64,000 nucleotides of DNA from Allobogoriella deserti (GCF_042680605.1 NZ_JBHUEE010000002.1:496001-560000); one strand, 5' to 3'; shown: positions 51,156 to 60,252, numbered from the stretch's first letter. Made by a program: numbers and translations. The notes: generated by a model from the letters alone, not told the origin.

Positions 51156-51734
51156 ATGTCCGCACCCGTGAGCGACAATGCTCCCGTGCGACGCGTTCCT
51201 CGGGCGGTGCCCACTCTCTTGGCCCTGCTGGCCCTGACCGCCGCAGGTTGCACGCCCGAGAACGGCGACGAGACACCGACCGGTGAGGGCTCTCCGACGG
51301 CGGAGCAGACAACCTCGGCAGAGCCCGGCGACTACGCGACGGTGGATGTCGACTCGGTCGACCTGCGCGAGTACGAGCAGGACCTCTTCGACGAGACGAA
51401 CGCCGTCCGCGCCGAGGAGGATCTCCCGCCGCTCGAACACTCCGACTGTGCCGCTGAGCAGGGCCGCGAGCGCGCCGAAGCCCTGGTGGACGAGGACGGC
51501 CTCGAGCACGCACCGATGGGCGAGGTCCAGAGTTCGTGCGACGTCAACTATTCCGCGGAGAACCTGGTCCGCAGTGACGCGGCACCGGAGGCCGTCGTCG
51601 ACGCCTGGATGAACTCCTCCGGGCACCGGATGAACCTCTTGACCACGGACGCCGGCCGCCTCGGTGTCGGGTGCGTCCCGGGCGAGAACGAGATCATCTG
51701 CTCACAGATCTATCTGGGCGGCGAGTCCGGCTGA
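51156..51734 (+). CDS. CAP-domain (SCP/PR1) lipoprotein
   Basis: A 192-residue exported protein. An N-terminal signal ends in a lipobox-like sequence (LALTAAGC, Cys32), followed by a Thr/Glu/Ser-rich linker and a CAP domain (residues about 68-190: LFDETNAVRAEEDLPPLEHS, then ENLVRSDAAPEAVVDAWMNS and SGHRMNLL). Cysteines near the CAP core (SDCAAEQ, SSCDVN, VGCVPG, IICSQ) may form disulfides. CAP proteins bind lipids or the cell wall, but the function here is unknown. The ATG at 51156 is chosen because of GGGGA upstream; an earlier ATG lacks this. Confidence 0.82.
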   Translation: MSAPVSDNAPVRRVPRAVPTLLALLALTAAGCTPENGDETPTGEGSPTAEQTTSAEPGDYATVDVDSVDLREYEQDLFDETNAVRAEEDLPPLEHSDCAAEQGRERAEALVDEDGLEHAPMGEVQSSCDVNYSAENLVRSDAAPEAVVDAWMNSSGHRMNLLTTDAGRLGVGCVPGENEIICSQIYLGGESG

Positions 51735-51771
51735 GGCCGAACGATCGGCGCGGTTCTGCCACCATGACGGA

Positions 51772-52230
51772 ATGCATGTCTCCGCCAAAGCCGACTACGC
51801 CCTGCGAGCTCTCGTCGAGATCACCCAGGACGCGGACGGCTCGCCGCTGAGCGCGGAGGCCATCGGACGCAAGCAGGACATCCCGCGCCAGTTCCTCCAG
51901 TCGATCCTGGCGGACCTGCGGCGCGCCGGCGTCGTGCGCGCCCAGCGCGGCCAGGGCGGCGGCTGGCTCCTGGCCCGCGAGCCGGAAGCCATCTCGGTGG
52001 CCGACGTCATGCGCGCCGTCGAAGGGCCACTGGTCAGCGTCCACGGGCTGCGGCCCGAATCCGTGACCTACCTGCCCGACGTCGCCGCGTTGCAGACGGT
52101 CTGGATCGCGGCCCGCGGCGCCCTGCGTGGCATCCTCGAATCGACGACGATCGCTCACCTCGCCGCCGGCGAGGTGCCGCCCGTGGTGGCCGAGCACAGC
52201 AGCGACCGGGACGCGTGGGAACCACGCTGA
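51772..52230 (+). CDS. Rrf2-family transcriptional regulator lacking Fe-S cysteines
   Basis: A 152-residue winged-helix protein starting MHVSAKADYALRALVEI, typical of the Rrf2 family, with IPRQFLQSILADLRRAGVV (recognition helix) and GQGGGWLLA (wing). IscR- and NsrR-type members have three Cys residues that hold an iron-sulfur cluster; none is present in this protein, so a redox or nitric-oxide sensing role is unlikely. Its targets are not evident. It converges with the ThDP-enzyme gene across 44 bases. Confidence 0.88.
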   Translation: MHVSAKADYALRALVEITQDADGSPLSAEAIGRKQDIPRQFLQSILADLRRAGVVRAQRGQGGGWLLAREPEAISVADVMRAVEGPLVSVHGLRPESVTYLPDVAALQTVWIAARGALRGILESTTIAHLAAGEVPPVVAEHSSDRDAWEPR

Positions 52231-52274
52231 ACGCACAGCACGCCGGCCGCCGGTAGCGACGGCCCCGGTAACCA

Positions 52275-54014
52275 CTACACCGGGTCCTCCGCCTGATGGG
52301 AGATCGGGTCCAGACGCACCGACACGACTGCGGGCACGCCCGCCGCGACGTCGTCCAGACCGGCGCGCAGGGCGTCCTCCAAGTCCTCGAACCTCGTCAC
52401 GGTGGTTCCGCGGGCCTGGCCGGCGGCCGCCGCGATCCCCGGGAAGTCCGCGCTCTGCTGAAGGTTCACCCAGTACCGGTCGGTGCGGTCGGCGGCACCC
52501 CCGTCGTACTGGCGCCTGAGGTTGCGCTTGGTGGCGTTCCAGCCCCCGTTGTCCAGCACCACCGTCAGGACGGGCAGCCCGTAGCGCTGCGCGATCCAGT
52601 ACGTCGCTGACGGCACACTGAAGTAGAAGGTGCCGTCGCCGACGATCGCGACCACCGTGCTGTCCGGGGCGGCGAGCTTGATGCCCAGCGCTCCCCCACC
52701 CGACCAGCCGAGCGAGGTGCCGCGATTGCCGTAGAGCGTGCCGGGCAGTGTCCGGGGCAGGTGCTTCCACACCTCGGGCGCCACGGAGATGGCCTCGTTG
52801 AGGACGATCGTCTCCTCGTCCACCAACCCGGCGATCACACGCGCAACGGTCGCGGGTGTCAGCCGCCCGGCCGCCATGTCCGCCGCCGCGGCTCGTTCGT
52901 GCTCCGCGCGAATCCGCCGACCGGCCGCAGCCGCCTCGGCCGCACGGCGGGCGGCTCGCGGGTCCTCACCGGCCGGGAGCCGGTCGAGGATCTGATCCAG
53001 GACCAAGCCGCTGTCCGCGCGCACGTGGTGGTCGGCCGGCAGGTACCACAGCGGGATCGACTCCTGGAGCGGATCCTCGTTGACCACATAGACCTTCGCG
53101 CCGGCCGGCGGCTGAGCCGACGCCGCGATCCACGGCACGTCCGTGTCCAGGGCGAGGACGACGTCGGCGGCGGCGACGAACGGATGCGGATCATCCCCGA
53201 GGTGAAGCGCGTGGTCGTGCGGAAAGCTCAGGACCTCGGCGTTGTACTCGACCACCGGGACCCCCAGGCGCTCCGCCACGGCAACGAGCTTGTCGACGGA
53301 ACTCTGGGTGCGGCCGAGGTAACTGGTCACCACCAGCGGTGCCCGTGCCGCCTGCAGGTCCGCGATGAGCTCGTCCACCACCGCCTCGGGCGCCGGCACG
53401 CGCGCGACCGGCCCCCAGCGGTCGGCCGCGACCTCCGGCACGGGGACCTCCTCGGCCAGGACCTCGCGCGCCCCAGTGAGGTAGACCGGCCCCGCCGGGG
53501 CGCTGGTGGCCAGCTGCAGCGCCCGGCCGACGAGCTGCGGGACGTTGCGGCCGGTGCGGATGTCGTAGCTCCACTTCACGTACTGACGCACCAGGGCGTG
53601 CTGGTCCGCGGTGTCCTGCAGGTGGTTGATGTGCGTGTTGCGCCCGCCGGGCAGCTCGCCCTCGAGGGTGAACGGCGTCAGCCCGGCGAAGACGAAGACG
53701 GGGACGCGGGCGCGGGCGGCGTTGTGGACCGCGCCGCCGAGGTTGGCCGTGCCGACGTCGGTGTGCACCAACACCGCCTGCGGCTCCCCCGTCACGGCGG
53801 CGTACCCGTGCGCGGCGCTGAGCGCGACGTACTCGTGCGGGCACAGGACGACGGCCGGCGCCTGCAGACCGCGCTCCCGGTCGGCCGCGAGCGCCTCGAT
53901 GATCGCGGGATGGTCGCTGCCGAAGTTCGCGAACAGGTACCGCACCCCGGCGCGGCGCAACGCGTCGATGAGCAGCGCGGCCGCCGTCGCGGCGCGGGGC
54001 GGGACCTCACTCAT
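52275..54014 (-). CDS. Thiamine-diphosphate-dependent enzyme (benzoylformate decarboxylase/acetolactate synthase-like)
   Basis: A 579-residue ThDP enzyme with the three-domain layout of the family. The catalytic Glu that activates the cofactor is in VVLCPHEYVALSAAHGYA near residue 59, the central domain has the LVVTSYLGRT nucleotide-type fold, and VAIVGDGTFYF ... NGGWN near 453-480 is the ThDP/Mg2+ motif. The His before the Glu (PHE) recalls the decarboxylase branch. It is the last gene of a minus-strand set with an ABC importer and an amidohydrolase, so it probably decarboxylates a 2-oxo acid obtained from the imported substrate. Overlaps the ATPase gene by 8 bases. Confidence 0.87.
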   Translation of the reverse strand: MSEVPPRAATAAALLIDALRRAGVRYLFANFGSDHPAIIEALAADRERGLQAPAVVLCPHEYVALSAAHGYAAVTGEPQAVLVHTDVGTANLGGAVHNAARARVPVFVFAGLTPFTLEGELPGGRNTHINHLQDTADQHALVRQYVKWSYDIRTGRNVPQLVGRALQLATSAPAGPVYLTGAREVLAEEVPVPEVAADRWGPVARVPAPEAVVDELIADLQAARAPLVVTSYLGRTQSSVDKLVAVAERLGVPVVEYNAEVLSFPHDHALHLGDDPHPFVAAADVVLALDTDVPWIAASAQPPAGAKVYVVNEDPLQESIPLWYLPADHHVRADSGLVLDQILDRLPAGEDPRAARRAAEAAAAGRRIRAEHERAAAADMAAGRLTPATVARVIAGLVDEETIVLNEAISVAPEVWKHLPRTLPGTLYGNRGTSLGWSGGGALGIKLAAPDSTVVAIVGDGTFYFSVPSATYWIAQRYGLPVLTVVLDNGGWNATKRNLRRQYDGGAADRTDRYWVNLQQSADFPGIAAAAGQARGTTVTRFEDLEDALRAGLDDVAAGVPAVVSVRLDPISHQAEDPV

Positions 54015-54807
54015 CGTGCGGCATCACGAGCGACATGAGGTGACCGCGCAGCCTGAGGAACTCCTCGCTGGAGCGGGTCTCGACCTGGGAGCGGTCGGCT
54101 CCGAGGTCCACCGGGACGATCTCCTTGACCACGCTCGGATTCTTCGACAGCACCACGATCCGGTCGCTGAGGTAGATCGCCTCGTCGATGTCGTGGGTCA
54201 CCAGGACCACGGTCACCCCCAGGTCGCGCCGCACGCGCAAGGTGAGGTCCTCGAGGTCGAACCGGGTCTGGGCGTCCACGGAGGCGAACGGCTCGTCCAT
54301 GAGCAGCAGCTGGGGCCGGTAGGACAGGGCCCGAGCGATGGCCACGCGCTGCTGCATCCCGCCGGACAGCTCCCACGGATACTGCTTCTCCACATGACCC
54401 AGTCCCACGCTGGCGAGCACCTCGGCCACGCGCGCGGCACGGTCCGCCTTCGCCACCCCGCGCGCCCGGAGCGGCAGCGCGACGTTCTTGCCGTTGGTGA
54501 ACCACGGATACAGGGACCTGCCGTAGTCCTGGAACACAAGCCCGAGCTGGTCGGGCACGTCGGTCAGCGGCCTGCCCTCGAAGCTCACACCGCCGGAGCT
54601 GGGTGCGGCGATCCCGGAGATGCAGCGCAACAACGTGGTCTTGCCGGCGCCGCTCGGGCCCACCACGCAGACGAACTCTCCCTTTGCGACGGTGAAGGAG
54701 ACGTCCGCGACGGCCACGTTCTGCTGCTCGGTGTTCTCGTTGTAGACCTTGCGGAGATGGTCGACGGCGAGCACCGTCTCGACGCCGGTCTCGGAGGTGA
54801 GGGCCAT
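54007..54807 (-). CDS. ABC transporter ATPase (NitT/TauT type)
   Basis: A 266-residue ABC ATPase: Walker A VVGPSGAGKTTLL (residues 48-60), signature LSGGMQQRVAIARAL near 145 and Walker B LLLMDEPFASVDAQTRF near 168, and the switch His in VTHDIDEAIYLSDR near 202. It energises the two permeases encoded upstream. The SsuB/TauB-like features indicate import of a sulfonate, nitrate, pyrimidine precursor or aromatic anion. Confidence 0.95.
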   Translation of the reverse strand: MALTSETGVETVLAVDHLRKVYNENTEQQNVAVADVSFTVAKGEFVCVVGPSGAGKTTLLRCISGIAAPSSGGVSFEGRPLTDVPDQLGLVFQDYGRSLYPWFTNGKNVALPLRARGVAKADRAARVAEVLASVGLGHVEKQYPWELSGGMQQRVAIARALSYRPQLLLMDEPFASVDAQTRFDLEDLTLRVRRDLGVTVVLVTHDIDEAIYLSDRIVVLSKNPSVVKEIVPVDLGADRSQVETRSSEEFLRLRGHLMSLVMPHDE

Positions 54808-54817
54808 GAGACTCCTT

Positions 54818-55660
54818 CTAGGACCCGGCCAGTGCGCGGGACTTGACGTGCCAGTGCAGGACGACGCGCTCGGCGAGCATGAACAGGTAGTTCAGCGCCG
54901 TGCCGATGAGGGCGAGGACGAGGATCCCGGTCCACATCTTGAGGATCGCGAACTCGGCCTGTGCCTGGAGGATGAAGTAGCCGATACCGGACCGCGCCGC
55001 GACCATCTCGCTGACCACCATGAGGACGATGCCCACGGCCAGGCTCGCGCGCAGTCCGGCGGTGATCTGCGGTGCGGCCCCGGGCAGCACGAGGGTGCGG
55101 TAGGTCCGCCAGCCGCCCAGCCGCAGCGCTTTGGCGGTATCGAACTTCACGACGTCGATGCCGCGCATGCCGTCCAGCGTGTTCAGCAGCGTGGACCAGA
55201 TGGCGCCGAGCGCGATGAGCGCGATCTGCCGCATCTGCCCGATGCCGAAGAGGGCGATCATGGCGGGCAGCAGTGCCGGCGCGGGCAGGACGTAGAGGAA
55301 GTAGATGAGCGGGTTGACCGCGACCCGCACTTGGCGCAGCCGCCACAGCAGCGAACCGCCGACGACGCCGATCACGGTCCCGGCGAGGTATCCGAACAGC
55401 AGGTTCTTCAGGCTGGCGACGGCGTGGGTCCACTCCCCGAAGACCACCCACTGGTTCCAGGTCTCGGCGAGGATGTCCCGCAGCGGCGGGAAGAACGGCG
55501 AGGTGCTCGTGTCCGTGACGAGCCACCACACCGCCAGCAGCGCCACCGGCAGCCACAGCGACGTCGCCAGCCGTGCCAGGCCGCGCAGCGGCCCCGTCCG
55601 GCCGGACCGGCGGCGTGGTGCGGCGACCTCGGAGGTCACGTCCGTCGTCGTGCCGGTCAT
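54818..55660 (-). CDS. ABC transporter permease (NitT/TauT type), second subunit
   Basis: A 280-residue permease starting at the ATG 55660, which overlaps the stop of the first permease gene. About six spans; the EAA-like loop that contacts the ATPase is near residue 181-215 (AKALRLGGWRTYRTLVLPGA). A family-typical FFPPLRDILAETW lies near residue 55-67. Together with its neighbour it forms a heterodimeric channel. Confidence 0.92.
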   Translation of the reverse strand: MTGTTTDVTSEVAAPRRRSGRTGPLRGLARLATSLWLPVALLAVWWLVTDTSTSPFFPPLRDILAETWNQWVVFGEWTHAVASLKNLLFGYLAGTVIGVVGGSLLWRLRQVRVAVNPLIYFLYVLPAPALLPAMIALFGIGQMRQIALIALGAIWSTLLNTLDGMRGIDVVKFDTAKALRLGGWRTYRTLVLPGAAPQITAGLRASLAVGIVLMVVSEMVAARSGIGYFILQAQAEFAILKMWTGILVLALIGTALNYLFMLAERVVLHWHVKSRALAGS

Positions 55661-56451
55661 GATCTCGCCGCCCGGTTCGCCGCCCGGATGTTGCGCTGGG
55701 ACTCGTGCCAGTGCATGACCTTGCGCTCCATGAGGAAGAAGGCGCCGGTGACCACCAGGCCGAGGACGCCGGAGACGATGATGTAGGCGTACATGAGCGG
55801 GTAGGCGCCGGTGCCCGCGTTCTGTGCGATGAGGATGTTGCGCCCGATCCCCTCGGCGCCGCCGACGATCTCGGCGACTACGGACAGGATCAGCGCCTGC
55901 GCCGAGGCGATCCGCATCCCGGTGACGAGGTACGGCGAGGCGCTCGGGATGCTCACCGCGAGGAAGCGCCGCACGCCACGGATGCCCATCGCCTTGGCGG
56001 TGTCCAGCACCACCGGATCCATCGAGCGCACGCCGTAGATGACCTGGATGAGGAACGGCCACAGCGCCGCGAAACACACGAGGAAGACCTTCATCGCCAG
56101 GCTCGAACCGAGGACCAGGATGGCCAGCGGCAGCACCGCGATCGCCGGAATGGCCTTGAAGATCTCGATGACCGGCGCTGCGCTGCGGTAGGCGAAGTCG
56201 TTGAACGCCAGGGCGGTGCCGACGATCAGCCCGACCGCGACCGTGATGGCCATGCCGATCGCCCAGCTGCGCAGCGTCCAGCCCACCGAGTTCCACAGCC
56301 GCGCCGAGGTGGCCTCGGCCCACAGCGCCGCGAGTGAGTCGGACATCGTCGGGAACTGGGTGGGGCCCACCACCCCGGTGACGGTGACGAGCTGCCAGAA
56401 CGCCAGCGCAGCCAGGATGGTCCCGACGGGAAGGAGCCACGAGAGCCTCAC
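55657..56451 (-). CDS. ABC transporter permease (NitT/TauT type), first subunit
   Basis: A 264-residue permease. I start at the GTG 56451, which has GGAGGAG 10 bases upstream and follows the substrate-binding-protein stop by 7 bases; a longer version would run through that gene. About six spans and an EAA loop (AKAMGIRGVRRFLAVSIPSA) near residue 150-170. TQFPTMSDSLAALW near the N terminus is typical of the SsuC/TauC group. Confidence 0.91.
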   Translation of the reverse strand: MRLSWLLPVGTILAALAFWQLVTVTGVVGPTQFPTMSDSLAALWAEATSARLWNSVGWTLRSWAIGMAITVAVGLIVGTALAFNDFAYRSAAPVIEIFKAIPAIAVLPLAILVLGSSLAMKVFLVCFAALWPFLIQVIYGVRSMDPVVLDTAKAMGIRGVRRFLAVSIPSASPYLVTGMRIASAQALILSVVAEIVGGAEGIGRNILIAQNAGTGAYPLMYAYIIVSGVLGLVVTGAFFLMERKVMHWHESQRNIRAANRAARS

Positions 56452-56458
56452 TCGGGTC

Positions 56459-57475
56459 TCACTCCTCCAATGCTCCGGGCCAGACGAGGGTCGCCACGTC
56501 GAGGTCCTCGACCGCCGCGGCCTCCGACTCGTCACCGAACTTCACGAGCAGGTCCTGCGTCCGTTCGAACGCGGTGATGTTGAGGTGCGGGTCGCCGCCG
56601 ATGTTCCAGCGGGCCGACTGCGCCTCCTCCTCGCTCATCCCCATCCCGGAGACCAGGGACTCGCGGGCGGCGTCGGGATCCTCGTTGGCCGCCTCGATGG
56701 AGGCCACCATCGCATCCGAGAACGCCTGGACGGTGTTCGGGTTCTGGTCGATGAACTGCTGCGAGGTGTTGATGAAAGTCGTCGCCGTGTCCTCGAAGAT
56801 CTCGCGGTTGTTGTAGCCCAGGGGCATGCCGCCGGCGTCGAGCGCGTCCTGGGCGAACGGCCACTGCATGACGGCGGCGTCGACGTCGCCGTTCTCCAGG
56901 GCGGCGGCCATCTGACCGAACGGGAGCTGGACGAGCTCGATCGACGCCGGGTCGACGCCGGCCCGCTCGGCCAGCTCCCACGTGGTCAGGGTGTTGTGCG
57001 AGGACAGGCCGATGACGCCGAGGCGCTTGCCGGCCAGGTCGGCGAAGTCGGTGATGCCCGAGTCCTCGGCGGCGATCGTCACGGTGCCTTCGTCGTCGGC
57101 CTGGATCTGGCCCTCGATGGTGGTGACGGCGCGGATCGGGATGCCGTTGGAGGCGGCCGTGATGACGTGCACGACGGTGGCGAACCCGAAGTCGTACTCA
57201 CCGCTGGCGACGCCGGAGACGATCGCTGCGACATCGGTCTGCGGCACGATCTCCAGCTCGAGGCCCTCCTCCTCGAAGATCCCCGTCTCGATGCCGTGGT
57301 ACATCGGCGCGAACTGCGAGGAGGGGTTGATGGCGATCGTCAGGTCCGGCTTCTCCGGCCCGCCGCCGTCCGCCTCGGCGCCGGTATCTCCGCCCGAGGA
57401 GCAGGCGGCGAGTGCGACGGCGGCCGTGGCCGCCAGGGCGAGAGGCGCCAGCCGGCGCCTGTGGAGGAACGTCAT
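56459..57475 (-). CDS. ABC substrate-binding lipoprotein (NMT1/SsuA-like)
   Basis: A 338-residue lipoprotein. The ATG at 57475 is chosen (AGGA upstream) over a GTG four codons earlier. Signal peptide with lipobox ALAACSSG, then two periplasmic-binding-protein lobes (KPDLTIAINPSSQFAPMYHG; IVSGVASGEYDFGFATVVHV; LAGKRLGVIGLSSHN). The SsuA/THI5-like family binds sulfonates, nitrate, pyrimidine precursors or aromatic acids. A 70-base gap separates it from the amidohydrolase gene. Ligand not identifiable by eye. Confidence 0.92.
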   Translation of the reverse strand: MTFLHRRRLAPLALAATAAVALAACSSGGDTGAEADGGGPEKPDLTIAINPSSQFAPMYHGIETGIFEEEGLELEIVPQTDVAAIVSGVASGEYDFGFATVVHVITAASNGIPIRAVTTIEGQIQADDEGTVTIAAEDSGITDFADLAGKRLGVIGLSSHNTLTTWELAERAGVDPASIELVQLPFGQMAAALENGDVDAAVMQWPFAQDALDAGGMPLGYNNREIFEDTATTFINTSQQFIDQNPNTVQAFSDAMVASIEAANEDPDAARESLVSGMGMSEEEAQSARWNIGGDPHLNITAFERTQDLLVKFGDESEAAAVEDLDVATLVWPGALEE

Positions 57476-57545
57476 TGTTGTCCTCACCTCATTCCGTTGT
57501 GTCGACGCTGGTGCCGCTGCCGGGGCGTACCCGGCAGGTGCGGCC

Positions 57546-58574
57546 TCAGACGCCGAGTCCGAGCAGGTCGGTCACGTTGCCCGCATAGATTGCGTCCCGA
57601 TCGGCGGGCGTCAGGATGTCCATCTCCTCGAGGTTGGCGATCGTGGAGCGGATGTAACCCGGGCCCTTCTCCGGGTCGAACGGGCTGTCGGAGGCGAAGA
57701 GCGTGCGCTCGACGCCGAAGAACCGGATGGCGGTGCGCATCGGGTCACCGGCCCCGAAGTAGGCGGTGTCGACGTAGAACTGCCGGAAGTAGTCGATGGG
57801 GCGCCTGGTCAGCGGGTAGCCGGTGACGACGGCGAGCTGGTCCGGCGGGGTCCGGGCGCCGAGCTGGTCCCAGCCGGGGCCGACGCGGCCGGCGAAGTGC
57901 GGGATCATCGCGCCGCCGTGGTGGATGAGGATCTTGATGTCCGGCAGCCGCTCGAAGATGCCGGCGAAGACGAGACGAGACATGTAGGCCGAGAGGTCGT
58001 ACTCCCAGCCGAGGGTCCACCAGAGCTCGAACTTCGAGCGCTCCTCGGTCTTGTAGTCGGCCCAGCTCGCGTCCCGGCACGGGTGGACCTGGATCATCTT
58101 GTTCCCGCGGCGCGCGACGGCCTCGTAGAAGGGGAAGAACCGCTCGTCGTCCATCGGTCCGCCGTGGAAGTGGGTGTACATCTGCACCCCGACGGCACCG
58201 AGCTCGTCGAAGGCGCGTTCGGCCTCGGCGATGGCGGCGTCGACGTCGTCCAGGGAGACGGCGGCGCAGAACCCGGCGAACCGGTCCGGGTGGTCGCGCA
58301 CGAGCTCGGCCATGCCGTCATTGGCGATGCGGGCGAGCTCGACCGTGCGCTCGGCCGGGCCGAGGTCCTCCAGCGGCGGGGCCGCGGTGTTGATGATCTG
58401 CCGGTAGTCGGGGCCGAACTCGTCCATCGCGCGCCGTCGGACATCCATGTCGACCAGAGCCGGTATCCCGCTGACCCGCGTCTGGATGTTCCGCGCGACC
58501 GGGCTGTCGTCGATCGCGAACAGGCGCTCCGCGTAGGCGGGAGGAAGCAGATGGCAGAAGGCGTCGATCTTCAT
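57546..58574 (-). CDS. Amidohydrolase-superfamily protein (ACMSD-like) with altered first metal site
   Basis: A 342-residue metal-dependent barrel enzyme like 2-amino-3-carboxymuconate semialdehyde decarboxylase and resorcylate decarboxylases. Start ATG has AAAGGA upstream. The N-terminal strand reads MKIDAFCHLLPP, where the family usually has HxH: only the second His is present. Other metal and catalytic residues look intact: IQVHPC near residue 165, ILIHHGGAMIPHFAGR near 221-236 and FASDSPFDPEKG near 300 (Asp). It probably carries out a decarboxylation or hydrolysis in the pathway fed by the linked ABC importer, possibly with non-standard metal coordination. Confidence 0.83.
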   Translation of the reverse strand: MKIDAFCHLLPPAYAERLFAIDDSPVARNIQTRVSGIPALVDMDVRRRAMDEFGPDYRQIINTAAPPLEDLGPAERTVELARIANDGMAELVRDHPDRFAGFCAAVSLDDVDAAIAEAERAFDELGAVGVQMYTHFHGGPMDDERFFPFYEAVARRGNKMIQVHPCRDASWADYKTEERSKFELWWTLGWEYDLSAYMSRLVFAGIFERLPDIKILIHHGGAMIPHFAGRVGPGWDQLGARTPPDQLAVVTGYPLTRRPIDYFRQFYVDTAYFGAGDPMRTAIRFFGVERTLFASDSPFDPEKGPGYIRSTIANLEEMDILTPADRDAIYAGNVTDLLGLGV

Positions 58575-58733
58575 CGGGAGACGGTCCTTTCCGGTGCCGC
58601 GACGTCGCGGCCCTGAGCAGCGCGTCCTCACGCAAACAGCGCGCGTCCGGCGCCGACAACACCGGCCGCGGCGTGATTCTGCACAGCGGAATCGGGGGGG
58701 GCCGGCAGCCGTCCGAAGTCTGGCCGCCGATCC

Positions 58734-59501
58734 TCAGAGGTGACGGCGCCACAGGTCCGCGCGGATCCGCGTGGCGCACTCGCGCAGCGCGACCACGTGC
58801 TCGCGGATCTGCCGCAACGGCAGCCGCTCGCTCGGCGCGGACATGGCCACCGCCGCGACGGTCCGGCCGAGGTGGTCCTTGAGCGGCACCGCGACGGCGC
58901 CGAGGTCGTCGGTGCTCTCCCGGTCATTGACGGCGTAGCCGCGCATGAGCACCAGGGCGAGCTCGTCGACGAGCTCGGTGAAGGTCCTGGTGCGGGGCGT
59001 GAGCTTGCGCAGACCGTCCGGGTACAGCTCCCGCAGCTTCTCGCGCGGGAGCTCGGCCAGCAGAACCTTGCCACCGGAGGTGGCGTAAGCGGGCAGCAGG
59101 GTCCCGGTCAGCACGTGGGTGCGGACCTGCTGGTTGCTCTCGAACCCGGCGACGAACCGGGTCGAGGGCCCCTGCAGGACGAGCAGGTTCACCGTCTCCC
59201 CGATCCGCCCGGCGAGGTCCTTCAGGTGCGGCTCGCTCGCCTCCCGCAGGTCGAAGGAGTCGGTGCTGCGGACACCGAGCTCGATGAGCGCCGGGCCGAT
59301 GCGGTAGGCCTTCGACACCCTGTCCTGGGTGACGAACCCGCGGGCGGCGAGCGTGGTCAGCAGCCGGTGTGCGGTGGACGGCGCGATCCCCAGGGTGCTC
59401 GCCGCCGTCGTCACCCTGAGGTCACGCCGGCCCTGGAGCAGGAGGAGAAGCTGCAAGGCGTGATCGACGGACTCGACGCGATAGCGCGCCTGGTCGCTCA
59501 T
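58734..59501 (-). CDS. IclR-family transcriptional regulator
   Basis: A 255-residue regulator with an N-terminal winged helix (residues 9-75: VESVDHALQLLLLLQGRRDL, IAPSTAHRLLTTLAARGFV) and the C-terminal effector-binding domain (about 85-255, with TGTLLPAYATSGGKVLLAEL near 135 and AVAVPLKDHLGRTVAAVAMS near 205). It starts the minus-strand cluster with amidohydrolase, ABC importer and ThDP enzyme, and probably controls it in response to the substrate. The 159 bases between it and the amidohydrolase gene hold no gene and may contain that operon's promoter. Confidence 0.92.
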   Translation of the reverse strand: MSDQARYRVESVDHALQLLLLLQGRRDLRVTTAASTLGIAPSTAHRLLTTLAARGFVTQDRVSKAYRIGPALIELGVRSTDSFDLREASEPHLKDLAGRIGETVNLLVLQGPSTRFVAGFESNQQVRTHVLTGTLLPAYATSGGKVLLAELPREKLRELYPDGLRKLTPRTRTFTELVDELALVLMRGYAVNDRESTDDLGAVAVPLKDHLGRTVAAVAMSAPSERLPLRQIREHVVALRECATRIRADLWRRHL

Positions 59502-59630
59502 ACCTCGCCTCCCGCTCGACTCGCGCCGTCGTCCTGATCGGCCGGTGACGCCGCCGACCGGTCGACCGCGGCTCCAGGCCACGGGCCCGACGGCGCCTGC
59601 ACGCGAGTATGGCGGGTGCGGCGCCGAGGC

Positions 59631-60083
59631 CTACGGGCGCGTGCGAGCCGAGCCAGCCATGGCCGGGATGACCACGGCCGCCACGACGGCGTGCATCGCG
59701 GCCAGCGTGACCGCGGCGGCGGTGGTGGTCGCCTGAGCGAACGGCCCGGGCAGCGAGAGAACGGCGACCGCGATCGCGACGACGGTCCAGATGGTCCGGC
59801 CCCGGGCGGTGACTCGCTCGAGGAGGGCGAGCAACCCCCATCCCGCCAGCGGCGCGGCGAGACCCGCGAGTGCGACCGAGACCGGACTCACCGTCCACGG
59901 CGCAGCATCTGCCGCAGCGACGGTGAGCTCGACGCCGAGGACCGGGACCGCCACGACCCAGACAGCCAGCGCCGCCGCCGCGGACGCCGGCACGGCGACC
60001 AGACGCCGTCGGCGCCGGCGCGGCGCCGACCCCGAGTCGTTGAGGGAGCCGGGCGGGACGGTGGTGCGCGACGTGGTGATCAT
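59631..60083 (-). CDS. DUF6069-type four-span membrane protein
   Basis: A 150-residue protein from the ATG at 60083 (AAGGAG upstream). After a basic N terminus it has four hydrophobic segments (near residues 32-55, 64-87, 99-117 and 122-145), the usual pattern of the DUF6069 family. Function unknown. It is divergent from the sensor kinase gene across a 169-base region with a perfect inverted repeat, and may belong to the regulon of that two-component system. Confidence 0.72.
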   Translation of the reverse strand: MITTSRTTVPPGSLNDSGSAPRRRRRRLVAVPASAAAALAVWVVAVPVLGVELTVAAADAAPWTVSPVSVALAGLAAPLAGWGLLALLERVTARGRTIWTVVAIAVAVLSLPGPFAQATTTAAAVTLAAMHAVVAAVVIPAMAGSARTRP

Positions 60084-60202
60084 GGGGTTCTCCTTCGTTC
60101 GGTGAGCGCGGCGCGCTCGAGCGGTCACCACGCTCCTGCGGGAGCAGCGGCGTCGGCATCGGTCGGGCGGCCATCCCCTGCAGGGCGAGGGTCGGTGCGA
60201 CA

Positions 60203-60218
60203 ACCGACTTTGGTCGGT
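60203..60218. promoter_or_regulatory. Inverted repeat upstream of the two-component operon
   Basis: ACCGAC (60203-60208), spacer TTTG, GTCGGT (60213-60218): a perfect 6-base dyad in the divergent region between the DUF6069 gene and the sensor kinase gene, 35 bases from the kinase ATG. NarL-type response regulators commonly bind short dyads of this kind next to their own operon. Confidence 0.5.
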
Positions 60219-60252
60219 CCCCCGGACGACCGGCCGGTCATACGCTCCGGCC

